A stretch of 64,000 nt of DNA from Flavobacterium haoranii (GCF_009363055.1 NZ_CP045292.1:434001-498000), one strand, 5' to 3'. Shown: positions 1 to 10,995, numbered from the stretch's first letter. The notes: generated from the letters alone by a model not told the origin. Translations and numbers: made by a program.

Positions 1-2156
1 CTGCATCAAGAAAAACAGTTTCAGTTGAAAAATTAGACAAAAAATCAGTGATTTTTGGTAGCAATGTTTTTAACGATAAAACAATGCGACAATATTTAAC
101 TCCAGATGCTTACAAGGCAGTAAAAAATGCAACGCAATACGGAACAAAAATAGATCGTAATGTTGCAGAATATGTTGCAATGGGAATGAAAGAGTGGGCA
201 CTTTCTAAAGGTGTAACGCACTACACACACTGGTTTCAACCATTAACTGGAACTACAGCAGAAAAGCACGACGCTTTCTTTGAAACTTCTTTTGATGGAG
301 GTGATCCTGTTGAGAAATTTGGTGGAAGTCAATTAGTGCAACAAGAACCAGATGCTTCTTCTTTTCCAAATGGTGGAATTAGAAATACTTTTGAAGCTCG
401 TGGTTATACAGCATGGGATCCAACATCTCCAGCGTTTATTTATGGTACAACTTTATGTATTCCTACAATTTTCGTTTCTTATACTGGTGAAGCTTTAGAT
501 AACAAAACACCTTTGTTAAGAGCATTAAATTCAATTGATGAGGCAGCTACTGCAGTTGCTAAATATTTTGATAAAAACGTTAAAAAAGTAACTCCAACAT
601 TAGGTTGGGAACAAGAATATTTCTTAGTAGATAAATCATTAGCTACTGCTAGGCCAGATTTATTAGCTACAGGTAGAACTTTATTAGGGCATACTGCTGC
701 AAAAGGACAACAGTTAGATGATCATTATTTTGGTTCTATTCCTACAAGAGTACTTAACTACATGCGTGATTTAGAAAACGAGTGTATGTTATTAGGTATT
801 CCTGTTAAAACGCGTCACAACGAGGTGGCTCCAGGTCAATTTGAGTTAGCTCCAATTTTTGAAGAAACTAACTTAGCAGTTGACCACAATTCACTTTTAA
901 TGGATGTAATGCAAAAAGTTGCCGAACGTCACGATTTAAAAGTATTATTGCACGAAAAACCATTCAAAGGTGTAAACGGTTCTGGAAAACACAACAACTG
1001 GTCTATGGCAACAGATACTGGAATTAATTTATTAAGTCCAGGTAAAACGCCAATGAGTAACTTACAGTTCTTAACTTTCTTTATCAATACAATTAAAGCG
1101 GTTTATACTTACGAAGAGTTAATGAGAGCTTCTATTGCATCGGCAAGTAATGATCATAGATTAGGAGCAAACGAAGCACCACCAGCAATTATTTCAGTGT
1201 TTATAGGTGACCAATTAACGAAAGTTTTAAACGAATTAGAAGGTGTTTCTAAAGGAAAATTATCTCCAGAAGAAAAAACAGATTTAAAATTAAATGTTGT
1301 TGGTAAATTACCAGACGTTTTATTAGATAATACAGATAGAAATAGAACATCTCCATTTGCATTTACAGGTAATAAATTTGAATTTAGAGCAGTGGGTTCA
1401 ACGGCTAACTGTGCTAATCCAATGACAACTTTAAATGCAATTGTTGCAAAACAATTAATGGATTTTAAAGCAGAAGTTGATGCTTTAATTGAGAAAAAAG
1501 ATTTAAAGAAAGACGAAGCTATTTTTAATGTATTAAGAGAATATATTAAACAAACAAAAGCTATTCTTTTTGAAGGAGATGGTTATAGCGATGAATGGCA
1601 AAAAGAAGCTAAAAAACGTGGTTTAAGTAATCATAAAACTACTCCAGAAGCTCTAAAAGCTAAGGTTTCTAAAAAAGCAATTGCTTTATTTGAAGAACTT
1701 GGAATTATGAACCATGTTGAGGTAGAAGCTCGTTACGAAATTGAATTAGAAGAATATGCAAAACGTATTCAAATTGAAGGTAGAGTTTTAGGTGATATCG
1801 CTCGTAATCATGTAATTCCAACAGCTATTAAATACCAAAATACATTAATTGAAAATGTAAAAGGTTTAAAAGAAATTTTTGGTAAAGACTTCGATAAATT
1901 AGCAAAAGAGCAAATGACACTTATCAAAGAAATTTCTGAGCACATTGAAGGAATTAACAGTAAAACTGAAGCTATGATTGAAGAGCGTAAAAAAGCTAAC
2001 AATCTTTCAAGTGTAGAAAAAATGGCAGAAGCTTATTGTAATAAAGTAAAACCATATTTTGAAGAAATTCGTTACCACGCTGATAAATTAGAATTATTAG
2101 TAGACGACGAAATGTGGACACTAGTAAAATATAGAGAATTATTATTCTTAAGATAA
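1..2156 (+). CDS. glnN: Glutamine synthetase type III, 5' end outside window
   Basis: Makes glutamine from glutamate, ammonia and ATP in the cytoplasm. The frame is open from base 3 with no stop before the first internal start (GTG at 48), and residues such as SRKTVSVEKLDKKS upstream still look like GS-III, so the true start lies to the left of the window. About 717 residues are visible, against roughly 725-730 for the family. Visible GS-III signatures include GWEQEYFLVD, RHNEVAPGQFELAPIFEETN, a KPFKGVNGSGKHNNWS loop and NDHRLGANEAPPA. The C-terminal helical region ending HADKLELLVDD is also typical. The gene ends in a rho-independent terminator, so it is the last of its transcript. The gene is intact within the window. 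Confidence 0.96.
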   Translation, partial: ASRKTVSVEKLDKKSVIFGSNVFNDKTMRQYLTPDAYKAVKNATQYGTKIDRNVAEYVAMGMKEWALSKGVTHYTHWFQPLTGTTAEKHDAFFETSFDGGDPVEKFGGSQLVQQEPDASSFPNGGIRNTFEARGYTAWDPTSPAFIYGTTLCIPTIFVSYTGEALDNKTPLLRALNSIDEAATAVAKYFDKNVKKVTPTLGWEQEYFLVDKSLATARPDLLATGRTLLGHTAAKGQQLDDHYFGSIPTRVLNYMRDLENECMLLGIPVKTRHNEVAPGQFELAPIFEETNLAVDHNSLLMDVMQKVAERHDLKVLLHEKPFKGVNGSGKHNNWSMATDTGINLLSPGKTPMSNLQFLTFFINTIKAVYTYEELMRASIASASNDHRLGANEAPPAIISVFIGDQLTKVLNELEGVSKGKLSPEEKTDLKLNVVGKLPDVLLDNTDRNRTSPFAFTGNKFEFRAVGSTANCANPMTTLNAIVAKQLMDFKAEVDALIEKKDLKKDEAIFNVLREYIKQTKAILFEGDGYSDEWQKEAKKRGLSNHKTTPEALKAKVSKKAIALFEELGIMNHVEVEARYEIELEEYAKRIQIEGRVLGDIARNHVIPTAIKYQNTLIENVKGLKEIFGKDFDKLAKEQMTLIKEISEHIEGINSKTEAMIEERKKANNLSSVEKMAEAYCNKVKPYFEEIRYHADKLELLVDDEMWTLVKYRELLFLR

Positions 2157-2187
2157 TAGTGTAGTTTAATTTCTAATTTTTAAAAAA

Positions 2188-2220
2188 TTCTATTCAATTA
2201 ATTTTGAATAGGATTTTTTT
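2188..2220 (+). terminator. Rho-independent terminator after glnN
   Basis: The arms TTCTATTCAA (2188-2197) and TTGAATAGGA (2204-2213) pair with one G-U and are followed by a T tract. It lies 30 nt after the GS-III stop. Confidence 0.8.
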
Positions 2221-2254
2221 CTTTTAATAAAATATTGTTACTTCGTAGGTAATT

Positions 2255-3070
2255 ATGAAAAAACATATTTTTTATAGTATTTTCTTTTTATTTTTCAGTT
2301 TAGGATATAGTCAAGATACTATATCTTTTTATTTCGATTCAGGTAAATACGAACTAAATAATACTGAGAATATAAGGCTAGAAGAATGGATTAGTGAGAA
2401 TTCTAAATCTAAAATTTTAGCAATTCATGGTTTTACAGATGAAGTAGGAACTACTCAAGCTAACGATACATTATCTCAAAATAGAGTACATTATATTTTT
2501 TCTAAGGTTAAAAATAGAGTAACTATTCGAGAAGATTTTAAAACTATCAGTTTTGGAGAAAAGTTTCAAAGAGATAAAATAAAGGCAAAAAACAGAAGGG
2601 CTTCAATTTTTTATCTGCAAGAAAAAGACCTCGAAAAAGAAAACGAAGTACTTGGTTTAGAGATTGAGGAAATTCCAATTACAGACGATATGCCTTTGTT
2701 TCAAAAAGTAAAACTGGCAAAAGTGGGAACAAAAATTACTTTGAAAAATATTAATTTCTTTCAAAACACTTTTCAAACTACTCCAGAGTCTCAAGCTGCG
2801 ATGTACGATTTGTTGTTTGTTTTACAAAATAATCCATCACTAAAAATTCAAATTCAAGGTCATATTTGTTGTGTCGATTTAGATAGAAGAAACTTATCTT
2901 TAGATAGAGCAAAACAAATACGAAGATTTTTGATGTGGAAAGGAATTGTACAAGATAGAGTTACCGTTACTGGTTTTGGAACTTCACAACCAATTTATCC
3001 AATTCCTGAAGAGACAGAAGAACAAGCTGCTGCTAATCGTAGAGTAGAAATTGAAATTTTAAGTAAGTAA
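2255..3070 (+). CDS. Exported protein with two OmpA-like domains
   Basis: The 271-residue protein begins with a Sec signal peptide (MKKHIFYSIFFLFFSLGYSQ, cleavage near residue 20). The C-terminal half (about 160-270) is a recognisable OmpA-like peptidoglycan-binding domain: IQIQGHICC, then LSLDRAKQIRRFL, GFG and NRRVEIEIL. Residues 23-120 show the same order in weaker form (FYFDSGKYELN, IHGFTDEVGTT, LSQNRV, NRRASIFY), so it looks like a tandem or degenerate duplication. Proteins of this type sit in the periplasm and can attach the outer membrane to peptidoglycan. There is no membrane barrel. It stands alone between a terminator and a repeat-bearing gap. The partner and exact role are unknown. 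Confidence 0.8.
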   Translation: MKKHIFYSIFFLFFSLGYSQDTISFYFDSGKYELNNTENIRLEEWISENSKSKILAIHGFTDEVGTTQANDTLSQNRVHYIFSKVKNRVTIREDFKTISFGEKFQRDKIKAKNRRASIFYLQEKDLEKENEVLGLEIEEIPITDDMPLFQKVKLAKVGTKITLKNINFFQNTFQTTPESQAAMYDLLFVLQNNPSLKIQIQGHICCVDLDRRNLSLDRAKQIRRFLMWKGIVQDRVTVTGFGTSQPIYPIPEETEEQAAANRRVEIEILSK

Positions 3071-3076
3071 AATCAC

Positions 3077-3084
3077 TATTTTTG
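3077..3084 (+). promoter_or_regulatory. TAnnTTTG -7 motif at the edge of a repeat copy
   Basis: TATTTTTG matches the Bacteroidetes -7 consensus and lies 38 nt upstream of the lipoprotein start at 3123. It overlaps the first bases of the dispersed repeat at 3083-3112. No convincing -33 TTTG is present. Confidence 0.4.
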
Positions 3085-3112
3085 TCAAGCTGAACTTGTT
3101 TCAGTATCTAAA
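3083..3112 (+). repeat. Partial copy of dispersed TGTCA...CTTGTTTCAG repeat
   Basis: This 30-nt stretch starts TGTCAAGCTGAACTTG and continues TTTCAGTATCT. It matches one arm of the 140-bp palindrome at 22541-22680 at about 26 of 30 positions and resembles the copy at 4859. Only one arm is present here. Confidence 0.7.
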
Positions 3113-3122
3113 GAAAATATTC

Positions 3123-3569
3123 ATGAAAAAATATATTAGTTATATAATACCAATTTTAGTAGTAATAATTGTTAGTTGTAACGATAATTGTGATAATGTA
3201 GATGCGCCATCTTCGCCTTCTCTGTTCATAGATTTAATAGATGAAACTACGTTAGAAAATGTATTTACTGATTCTATTTATTTAAAAGAGCAATTAACAA
3301 TTAAAGATGTTGAAGATAATGATGTACCATTTAAGGTAATAGTTGATAGTAATATTTTACATGTTGTGTTAACTAATGCTGTGGTTGAAAATGATACTGT
3401 TTTTGTAAGATTAAACAATCCGGAAACATTAAATGAAGATGAATTTGAGGTAGTATATTCAACTGAAGCTAAAAAAGAAGAATGTTATACGCTATACAAA
3501 GTAAATCAGGTTCAGTTTTTATATAGAGAAAGTGATGAAACAAATGGAATTCACAAGGTTAAAATTTAA
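3123..3569 (+). CDS. Small lipoprotein of unknown function
   Basis: The chosen start is the ATG at 3123, which gives MKKYISYIIPILVVIIVSCN, a classic lipoprotein signal with lipobox IVSC (Cys 19). A TTG 27 nt upstream would add nine residues inside repeat sequence and spoil the signal. The mature part (about 130 residues) begins with an acidic linker and is rich in beta-prone segments. DUF6452-like proteins of Flavobacteria have a comparable layout, a lipobox followed by a statement-like beta domain, and the protein at 26810-27322 is one such, but I cannot show homology. Likely a periplasmic-facing lipid-anchored protein. No function is claimed. Confidence 0.75.
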   Translation: MKKYISYIIPILVVIIVSCNDNCDNVDAPSSPSLFIDLIDETTLENVFTDSIYLKEQLTIKDVEDNDVPFKVIVDSNILHVVLTNAVVENDTVFVRLNNPETLNEDEFEVVYSTEAKKEECYTLYKVNQVQFLYRESDETNGIHKVKI

Positions 3570-3640
3570 AATTTAGGTAAAATCTTGGTTTTCTTTTAAT
3601 TTTTTCTAATTACTAATTTCTAAATTCTAATTATAAAAAC

Positions 3641-3648
3641 TATCTTTG
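3641..3648 (+). promoter_or_regulatory. Promoter -7 box for PurM-like gene
   Basis: TATCTTTG is a perfect TAnnTTTG box, 26 nt before the ATG at 3675. The -33 TTTG is weak. The predicted leader is rich in CA and ACAACA repeats. Confidence 0.65.
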
Positions 3649-3674
3649 CGGCTCACAACACAACACACTATTTC

Positions 3675-4853
3675 ATGAGCTCTGAAAATAGCAAACGCTA
3701 CAATCTAAGAGGGGTTTCCGCTTCAAAGGAAGATGTTCATAATGCTATTAAAAACATCGATAAAGGATTATTCCCTAAAGCTTTCTGCAAAATTATTCCC
3801 GATTATTTAACAAACGACAACGATTATTGTATCATTATGCATGCTGATGGTGCGGGTACAAAATCATCTTTGGCTTACCTTTATTGGAAAGAAACTGGAG
3901 ATTTGTCTGTTTGGAAAGGCATTGCACAAGATGCATTGATTATGAATATCGACGACTTACTTTGTGTAGGTGCAACCGATAATATTTTGTTGTCTTCAAC
4001 TATTGGGCGTAATAAAAATTTAGTTCCAGGTGAAGTGATATCTGCAATTATAAATGGAACCGAAGAATTAATTTCTGATTTAAAAGAATACGGTGTTACT
4101 ATTCATTCAACCGGTGGAGAAACTGCCGATGTTGGCGATTTAGTGCGTACCATTATTGTAGATTCTACTGTTACGGCTCGAATGAAACGTTCAGATGTTA
4201 TAGATAATGCAAATATTCAAGCTGGAGATGTAATTGTAGGTTTAGCTTCATTCGGACAAGCAACTTACGAAAAAGGATATAACGGCGGAATGGGAAGTAA
4301 CGGATTAACTTCGGCTCGTCATGATGTTTTTGCTAAATATTTAGCCGAAAAATATCCGGAAAGCTTTGATGCTTCTGTCCCAAATGAATTAGTATATTCT
4401 GGACAAACAAAATTAACAGATGAGGTTAAAAATAGTCCAATTGACGCTGGTAAATTAGTGCTTTCTCCAACGAGAACATATGCGCCTGTTATCAAAAAGA
4501 TTTTAGAAAAATACAATTCTCAAGATATTCACGGAATGGTTCATTGCAGTGGCGGTGCACAAACAAAAGTGCTTCATTTTGTAGACGACGTTCACGTGAT
4601 AAAAGATAATTTGTTTCCAGTTCCACCATTATTCAAATTGATACAAGAACAATCAAAAACAGATTGGAAAGAAATGTACCAAGTATTCAATTGCGGACAT
4701 AGAATGGAATTATATGTAAATGAAGAAATCGCTCAAGATATAATAGCTATTTCAAAATCGTTTAACATTGATGCTCAAATTGTAGGTAGAGTAGAAGCTT
4801 CTACTGAGAAAAAATTAACAATAACTTCCGAATACGGAATTTTTGAATATTAA
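3675..4853 (+). CDS. PurM-like AIR synthase-related protein
   Basis: The 392-residue cytosolic protein belongs to the PurM/AIR-synthase ATP-binding superfamily, in the longer form that Bacteroidetes carry and that is commonly annotated phosphoribosylformylglycinamidine cyclo-ligase. That enzyme closes the imidazole ring in purine synthesis. Visible motifs are HADGAGTKSSLAY near the N-terminus, GIAQDALIMNIDDLLCVGA (phosphate-handling loop), STGGETADVGDLVRT, and GGMGSNGLTSARHD in the C-terminal domain, with SGGAQTKVLHF further on. The neighbour guaA is also a purine gene, and a perfect promoter box precedes this gene. It is clearly diverged from E. coli PurM, so a related kinase-like role is possible. 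Confidence 0.85.
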   Translation: MSSENSKRYNLRGVSASKEDVHNAIKNIDKGLFPKAFCKIIPDYLTNDNDYCIIMHADGAGTKSSLAYLYWKETGDLSVWKGIAQDALIMNIDDLLCVGATDNILLSSTIGRNKNLVPGEVISAIINGTEELISDLKEYGVTIHSTGGETADVGDLVRTIIVDSTVTARMKRSDVIDNANIQAGDVIVGLASFGQATYEKGYNGGMGSNGLTSARHDVFAKYLAEKYPESFDASVPNELVYSGQTKLTDEVKNSPIDAGKLVLSPTRTYAPVIKKILEKYNSQDIHGMVHCSGGAQTKVLHFVDDVHVIKDNLFPVPPLFKLIQEQSKTDWKEMYQVFNCGHRMELYVNEEIAQDIIAISKSFNIDAQIVGRVEASTEKKLTITSEYGIFEY

Positions 4854-4858
4854 TAGGA

Positions 4859-4952
4859 TTTTCATGCTGAGCTTGTCGAAGCATCTTTATGAGATTTTTC
4901 ACTTCGTTCAAACTCGAGGTGAAACCGAACAGAGCGAAGCTAATGACAAAAA
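4859..4952. repeat. Dispersed palindromic repeat in guaA leader
   Basis: The left arm reads TCATGCTGAGCTTGTCGAAG and CATCT. The right end, read on the other strand, begins TTTTTGTCATTAGC, so the element has the TGTCA...TGACA arrangement of the repeat family at 22541. The inner part contains TTTCACTT facing AGGTGAAA. The element fills most of the 130-nt gap between the PurM-like gene and guaA. Confidence 0.65.
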
Positions 4953-4983
4953 TGGAATAAACCATTAACAACAAACAACAACA

Positions 4984-6513
4984 ATGCAACACAACGTTTT
5001 AATTTTAGATTTCGGTTCACAATACACGCAGTTAATTGCGCGTAGAGTAAGAGAGTTAAATATATTTTGCGAGATTTATCCGTACAATAATCCGCCAGAA
5101 GATTTATCAATTTTCAAAGCGGCAATTTTGTCGGGAAGTCCATTTTCAGTTCGTGCTGAAGATGCGCCACATCCTGATTTATCTCAAATTAGAGGTAAAA
5201 TGCCGTTATTAGCGGTTTGTTATGGTGCACAATATTTAGCACATTTTTCAGGTGGAGAAGTTGCTCCTTCAAATATTCGCGAGTATGGAAGAGCTAATTT
5301 GTCTTATATAAAAAGAGATGAGGTTTTCTTTGAAGAAGTTAATATTGGTAGTCAGGTTTGGATGAGTCATTCAGACACAATTAAAGCTTTGCCAGAAAAC
5401 GGTGTGCGTTTAGCAAGTACAAAAGATGTTGAAAATGCTGCGTACAAAATTGAAGGCGAAACAACTTATGCAATTCAATTTCATCCAGAAGTTTATCATT
5501 CAACTGATGGGAAACAAATGTTAGAAAATTTCTTGGTTAAAATTGCTGAAGTGCCACAAAGTTTTACACCAAATGCATTTGTTGAAGATATTGTAGCTGA
5601 ATTAAAGGAAAAAATTGGAAACGATAAAGTTGTTTTAGGTTTATCTGGAGGTGTAGATTCTACAGTTGCTGCTGTTTTGTTAAATAAAGCTATTGGTGAA
5701 AATTTATACTGTATTTTCGTAAATAATGGTTTATTACGTAAAAATGAATTTGATGCAGTATTACATCAATATAAAGATATGGGGCTAAATGTTAAAGGAG
5801 TAGATGCTTCGGCACGCTTTTTGGACGCATTAGCTGGGTTAGAAGATCCTGAAGCAAAACGTAAAGCTATCGGACGTGTGTTTATTGAAGTTTTTGACGA
5901 TGAAGCACATTTATTAACAGATGTAAAATGGTTAGGACAAGGAACAATTTATCCAGATGTTATCGAATCAATTTCTGTAAAAGGACCTTCTGCTACAATT
6001 AAATCGCACCATAATGTAGGTGGTTTACCTGATTTTATGAAATTACAAGTGGTAGAGCCTTTAAGAATGTTATTTAAAGATGAGGTGCGTCGCGTAGGGA
6101 AAACTTTAGGAATAGATGATGAATTATTAGGAAGACATCCTTTTCCAGGTCCAGGATTAGCAATTCGTATTTTAGGAGATATTACTCCAGAAAAAGTTAG
6201 TATATTGCAAGAAGTTGATGCTATTTTTATCAACGGATTAAAAGAACACGGTTTGTATGACAAAGTTTGGCAAGCTGGTGCAATTTTACTTCCTGTAAAT
6301 AGCGTTGGAGTAATGGGAGATGAGCGTACTTATGAAAAAGTTGTGGCATTAAGAGCAGTTGAATCAACAGATGGTATGACGGCCGACTGGGTGCATTTAC
6401 CTTATGAGTTTTTAATGAAAACATCAAACGAAATTATTAATAAAGTTAAAGGTGTAAATAGAGTTGTTTATGATATCAGTTCTAAACCGCCCGCAACTAT
6501 TGAATGGGAATAA
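4984..6513 (+). CDS. guaA: GMP synthase (glutamine-hydrolysing)
   Basis: Converts XMP to GMP with ATP and glutamine in the cytoplasm. The 509-residue protein is full length. An N-terminal class I amidotransferase carries the nucleophile in [17 protein letters not shown] (Cys near 79) and the His-Glu pair in FHPEVYHS. The ATP-pyrophosphatase domain has the P-loop [15 protein letters not shown] near residue 218, and the dimerisation domain ends with the standard PPATIEWE. No SD is seen. The leader just before the ATG is ACAACAAACAACAACA. A repeat element separates it from the PurM-like gene, and the LysM gene follows after 13 nt. Confidence 0.98.
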   Translation: MQHNVLILDFGSQYTQLIARRVRELNIFCEIYPYNNPPEDLSIFKAAILSGSPFSVRAEDAPHPDLSQIRGKMPLLAVCYGAQYLAHFSGGEVAPSNIREYGRANLSYIKRDEVFFEEVNIGSQVWMSHSDTIKALPENGVRLASTKDVENAAYKIEGETTYAIQFHPEVYHSTDGKQMLENFLVKIAEVPQSFTPNAFVEDIVAELKEKIGNDKVVLGLSGGVDSTVAAVLLNKAIGENLYCIFVNNGLLRKNEFDAVLHQYKDMGLNVKGVDASARFLDALAGLEDPEAKRKAIGRVFIEVFDDEAHLLTDVKWLGQGTIYPDVIESISVKGPSATIKSHHNVGGLPDFMKLQVVEPLRMLFKDEVRRVGKTLGIDDELLGRHPFPGPGLAIRILGDITPEKVSILQEVDAIFINGLKEHGLYDKVWQAGAILLPVNSVGVMGDERTYEKVVALRAVESTDGMTADWVHLPYEFLMKTSNEIINKVKGVNRVVYDISSKPPATIEWE

Positions 6514-6526
6514 TTAAATTAACAAT

Positions 6527-8442
6527 ATGAAATTAGCTAAAGTTGTATTTTTTATCTTTTTAAATTCTGCAGTATTATTTGCTAAGCAAGATCCTTACAA
6601 AAAGCATTTGGTTGAAAAAGGAGAAACTGTTTATTCAATCTCAAAAAAATATCATGTTACACCATTTGATATTTATAGGTTAAATCCTGATGCTAAAGAT
6701 GGTATAAAAGAAAATACAACTTTGTTAATTCCAAACGGTACTGTTAATACAACTGAAGGTCAAAACAATGAGAGTGCCTCAGATTTAAAAACTCACAAGG
6801 TAGCACCAAAAGAAACCCTTTTTAGTTTGGCAAAACAATACAGTGTATCTGTTGCCGATTTAAAAGAATGGAATCCTGAAGTTGAAAAGAATGGCTTAAA
6901 AATTGGACAAGATTTAATTGTTTCAAAAACGTATAAGCCTTCATCGGGAGTCGATTATTCTGAAGTTCAAGAAGTTAAAAGTTCTGCTTCGGTTTCTACG
7001 CACGTAGTAAAAACTCAAGAAACATTATACAGTATTTCTAAAAAATATGGTGTTTCGGTAAATGAGTTAGAAAGTTTAAATCCTCAAATTAAAGAAGAAG
7101 GTTTAAAAATTGGCGATACGATTAAAATTAAAAAGAAAGTCAGGTTGCTGTTACTCAAATCAATAACGATGAAAATTTATACATCGTAAAACAAAGTGAA
7201 ACACTTTTTAGTATTTGTAAGCAATTTAATATTTCTGCTTCCGATCTTATTAGTTTAAATCCTGAATTAAATTATGGTTTAAAAGAAGGAATGAAATTAA
7301 AACTTCCTTCAGAAATTAAGATTGAAAATACTTTTGCAGTTGAAAAACCTAAGGCAAATCTTTTAAATAGTATCGATTATACTACTCAAAAGGAATTGGT
7401 AATGTTGATTCCATTTAACATTTCTAAAATTCAAGCCGATTCTACAAAATCAACAAAAGATTATATAAAAAACAGTAAATTTTTAAATCTTACTTTAGAT
7501 TTTTATTCAGGAGCTTTAGTTGCGATAGATTCTGCAAAAAAAATGGGGTTTCCAGTGAATGTAAAAATTTTAGATGTTGAAAGTTCTAAAAATTCATCTA
7601 ATATTTCTCAAATAATTTCAAGTAATAATTTTTCAAATGTAGATGCGGTAATTGGTCCATTTGTAAATTCTCATGCCGAAACAGCAGCTCAATTATTATC
7701 AAAATACAATATTCCGGTAATTTCACCATTGTCAAAAGAGTTAAGTAAACCTTATGATAATTTATTTAATGCAGTGCCATCGCAACAAACGATTGTAAGA
7801 AAGTTATTTGATTATTTAAATCAGAAAAATGGAAATATCGTTGCGGTAATTAGTCCAAAGAAAAATGCTTCAAAAGAACTTCTAGTTTCACAATATTCAT
7901 ATGTTAAGTTTCCTGAAGTTGATGATAAAGGAAGTGTGACTTATGAAACGCTTAAAGCTAAAATGGTCCCAGGTAAAAAGAATTTTGTAATTCTAGATTC
8001 TGAGAAGTCGAGCCAAATTATGTCGGTTTCATCAATTTTAATGAAATTAAAAAAAGAATTCGATTTACAATTAGTGGTATTTGAATTATATGATTCATTA
8101 AACTATGAAGAAATTAACATGCAAAATTTAGTCGATTTACAATTATTATATCCTTCTTATACAAAAGAACCATACCGTATGGAAGATAAAGTAACAATTG
8201 AAAAACTAAGAAGTGCAAACGGAGTTTATCCTAATGTTTATACTTCTAAAGGCTTTGATGTTACTTTCGATACTTTATTAAGAATTTGTCAGCCAGAAGG
8301 TTTTGTTAAATCAGTTGAAGAAGTGGCGACAGAAGGTGCCGAAAATGGTTTTCATTATGTAAAAGAAAATGGTGTTTGGATGAACGATGCTATTTATATT
8401 CAGTACTACGATTCTGATTTTACAGTAAAACAAGCCAATTAA
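6527..8442 (+). CDS. LysM and PBP1-like periplasmic protein (frameshifted)
   Basis: Exported protein of about 638 residues. After a signal peptide ending near LFAKQ come four LysM repeats (motifs HLVEKGETVYSISKKYHVT, HKVAPKETLFSLAKQYSVS, HVVKTQETLYSISKKYGVS, YIVKQSETLFSICKQFNIS). LysM domains bind peptidoglycan glycan strands. The C-terminal region, from about residue 285, resembles a type-1 periplasmic ligand-binding fold (NVDAVIGPFVNSHAETAAQL). The frame changes at 7130-7134: five A's are present where six would give IKIKKESQVAVTQ and join both halves, and the fourth LysM spans the join. Read as one gene with a one-base deletion, probably a sequence error. It follows guaA closely. Confidence 0.85.
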
Positions 8443-8459
8443 TTTCTTAGGTTATATAA

Positions 8460-8672
8460 ATGACAGATAAAGAAGAACTTATAAAATTAGCAAATACCAA
8501 AATGCCCTTCGGAAAATACGAGGGGCGTTTTATTATAGATTTACCCGAATATTACATAGTTTGGTACAAACAAAAAGGTTTTCCAAAAGGTAAATTAGGA
8601 GAGCAATTGGCTCTTGTTTATGAAATAAAATTAAATGGTTTAGAAGATTTAGTAAGAAAATTAATAAAATAA
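8460..8672 (+). CDS. DUF3820 family small protein
   Basis: The 70-residue cytosolic protein has the DUF3820 pattern MPFGKYEGRFIIDLPEYYI, then a Lys-Gly rich turn and NGLEDLVRKL. The function of the family is not established. There are 17 nt between the LysM gene stop and this ATG, so it is probably cotranscribed with guaA. Confidence 0.85.
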   Translation: MTDKEELIKLANTKMPFGKYEGRFIIDLPEYYIVWYKQKGFPKGKLGEQLALVYEIKLNGLEDLVRKLIK

Positions 8673-8675
8673 TTT

Positions 8676-8683
8676 TATTTTTG
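8676..8683 (+). promoter_or_regulatory. Candidate -7 box for DUF805 gene
   Basis: TATTTTTG lies 35 nt before the ATG at 8719. No clear -33 element is visible, so this is a moderate call. Confidence 0.4.
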
Positions 8684-8718
8684 AAACTATATAAATTTTA
8701 CTCATTAAAAAATAAATC

Positions 8719-9177
8719 ATGATGCAACAAAAACAAGAAAGCGAGTTTACAGCTTTAGATTGGTGGAAAAAAGTAGTTTTAGAAAATTACACAAATTTTG
8801 AAGGAAGAGCTAGAAGAAAGGAATTTTGGATGTTCCAATTATTAAATATTACTTCCATTTTTGTATTGGCTTTCTTTTTTGGTTTAACTGCATTTGCATT
8901 TAACGACAGTTCATCTGCAATAACATATATTCCACTTGGTTTTATCATTTTATACTTTCTTTTTATTTTCTTTCCGTCTTTAGCAGTAAGTGTAAGAAGA
9001 TTGCATGATTCTAATAAGAGCGGTTGGTTTTATCTAATTGGTTTTATTCCATATATTGGAGGAATTGTTATGTTAGTTTTTTATGTAACTGAAGGAACAA
9101 ATGGTAAAAATCAATATGGTCCAGATCCAAAACGTCCTCAAAACGAGATAAACGAAATAGGAATTACAGAAGAATAA
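8719..9177 (+). CDS. DUF805 family inner-membrane protein
   Basis: A 152-residue protein with the DUF805 pattern: NFEGRARRKEFWMFQL before the first membrane segment, about four hydrophobic segments between 35 and 130, and SVRRLHDSNKSGWFYLI. It ends YGPDPKRP, also typical of the family. DUF805 proteins are integral membrane proteins without a settled function. A terminator closes the transcript after this gene. An ATG pair at 8719 and 8722 makes the start uncertain by one residue. Confidence 0.9.
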   Translation: MMQQKQESEFTALDWWKKVVLENYTNFEGRARRKEFWMFQLLNITSIFVLAFFFGLTAFAFNDSSSAITYIPLGFIILYFLFIFFPSLAVSVRRLHDSNKSGWFYLIGFIPYIGGIVMLVFYVTEGTNGKNQYGPDPKRPQNEINEIGITEE

Positions 9178-9189
9178 AAAATAAATTAG

Positions 9190-9216
9190 AGCCGATTTTT
9201 GAATCGGCTTTTTTTA
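9190..9216 (+). terminator. Rho-independent terminator after DUF805 gene
   Basis: The stem AGCCGATT / AATCGGCT (9190-9209) is followed by a run of seven to eight T's. Confidence 0.85.
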
Positions 9217-9249
9217 TGTTTATAAAATTATTAATTGTAATAATACATA

Positions 9250-9281
9250 ATTGGCACATTGACTAATTAATGTTATCTTTG
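9250..9281 (+). promoter_or_regulatory. Promoter of pyrG
   Basis: ATTG at 9250-9253 and TATCTTTG at 9274-9281, spaced by 20 nt, fit the Bacteroidetes TTTG/TAnnTTTG promoter. Transcription should begin a few bases downstream, giving a short leader rich in ACAACA before the ATG at 9315. Confidence 0.75.
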
Positions 9282-9293
9282 CCCCGTTTTTAA

Positions 9294-10928
<1,635 letters not shown>

Positions 10929-10995
10929 TTGGTTTAAAGTTTTTAGTTTAAGTCATTTTAAACTTTTAAACCTTAAACTTTTGAACTCGAATTAA

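Noticed and set aside
4900..4935. GTTCAAACTC resembling the T-loop of a tRNA
   Set aside because: It is internal to the dispersed repeat; no acceptor stem, anticodon arm or CCA-side pairing can be found around it.
5949..6427. Long minus-strand ORFs inside guaA and other shadow ORFs (also inside ftsH, ligA and ccsBA)
   Set aside because: They lie wholly inside conserved genes on the other strand or frame and their translations have no recognisable domain.
10929..10995. Terminator between pyrG and yidC
   Set aside because: The imperfect GGTTTAAAGTTT hairpin has no T tract and is low in GC; readthrough is more likely.
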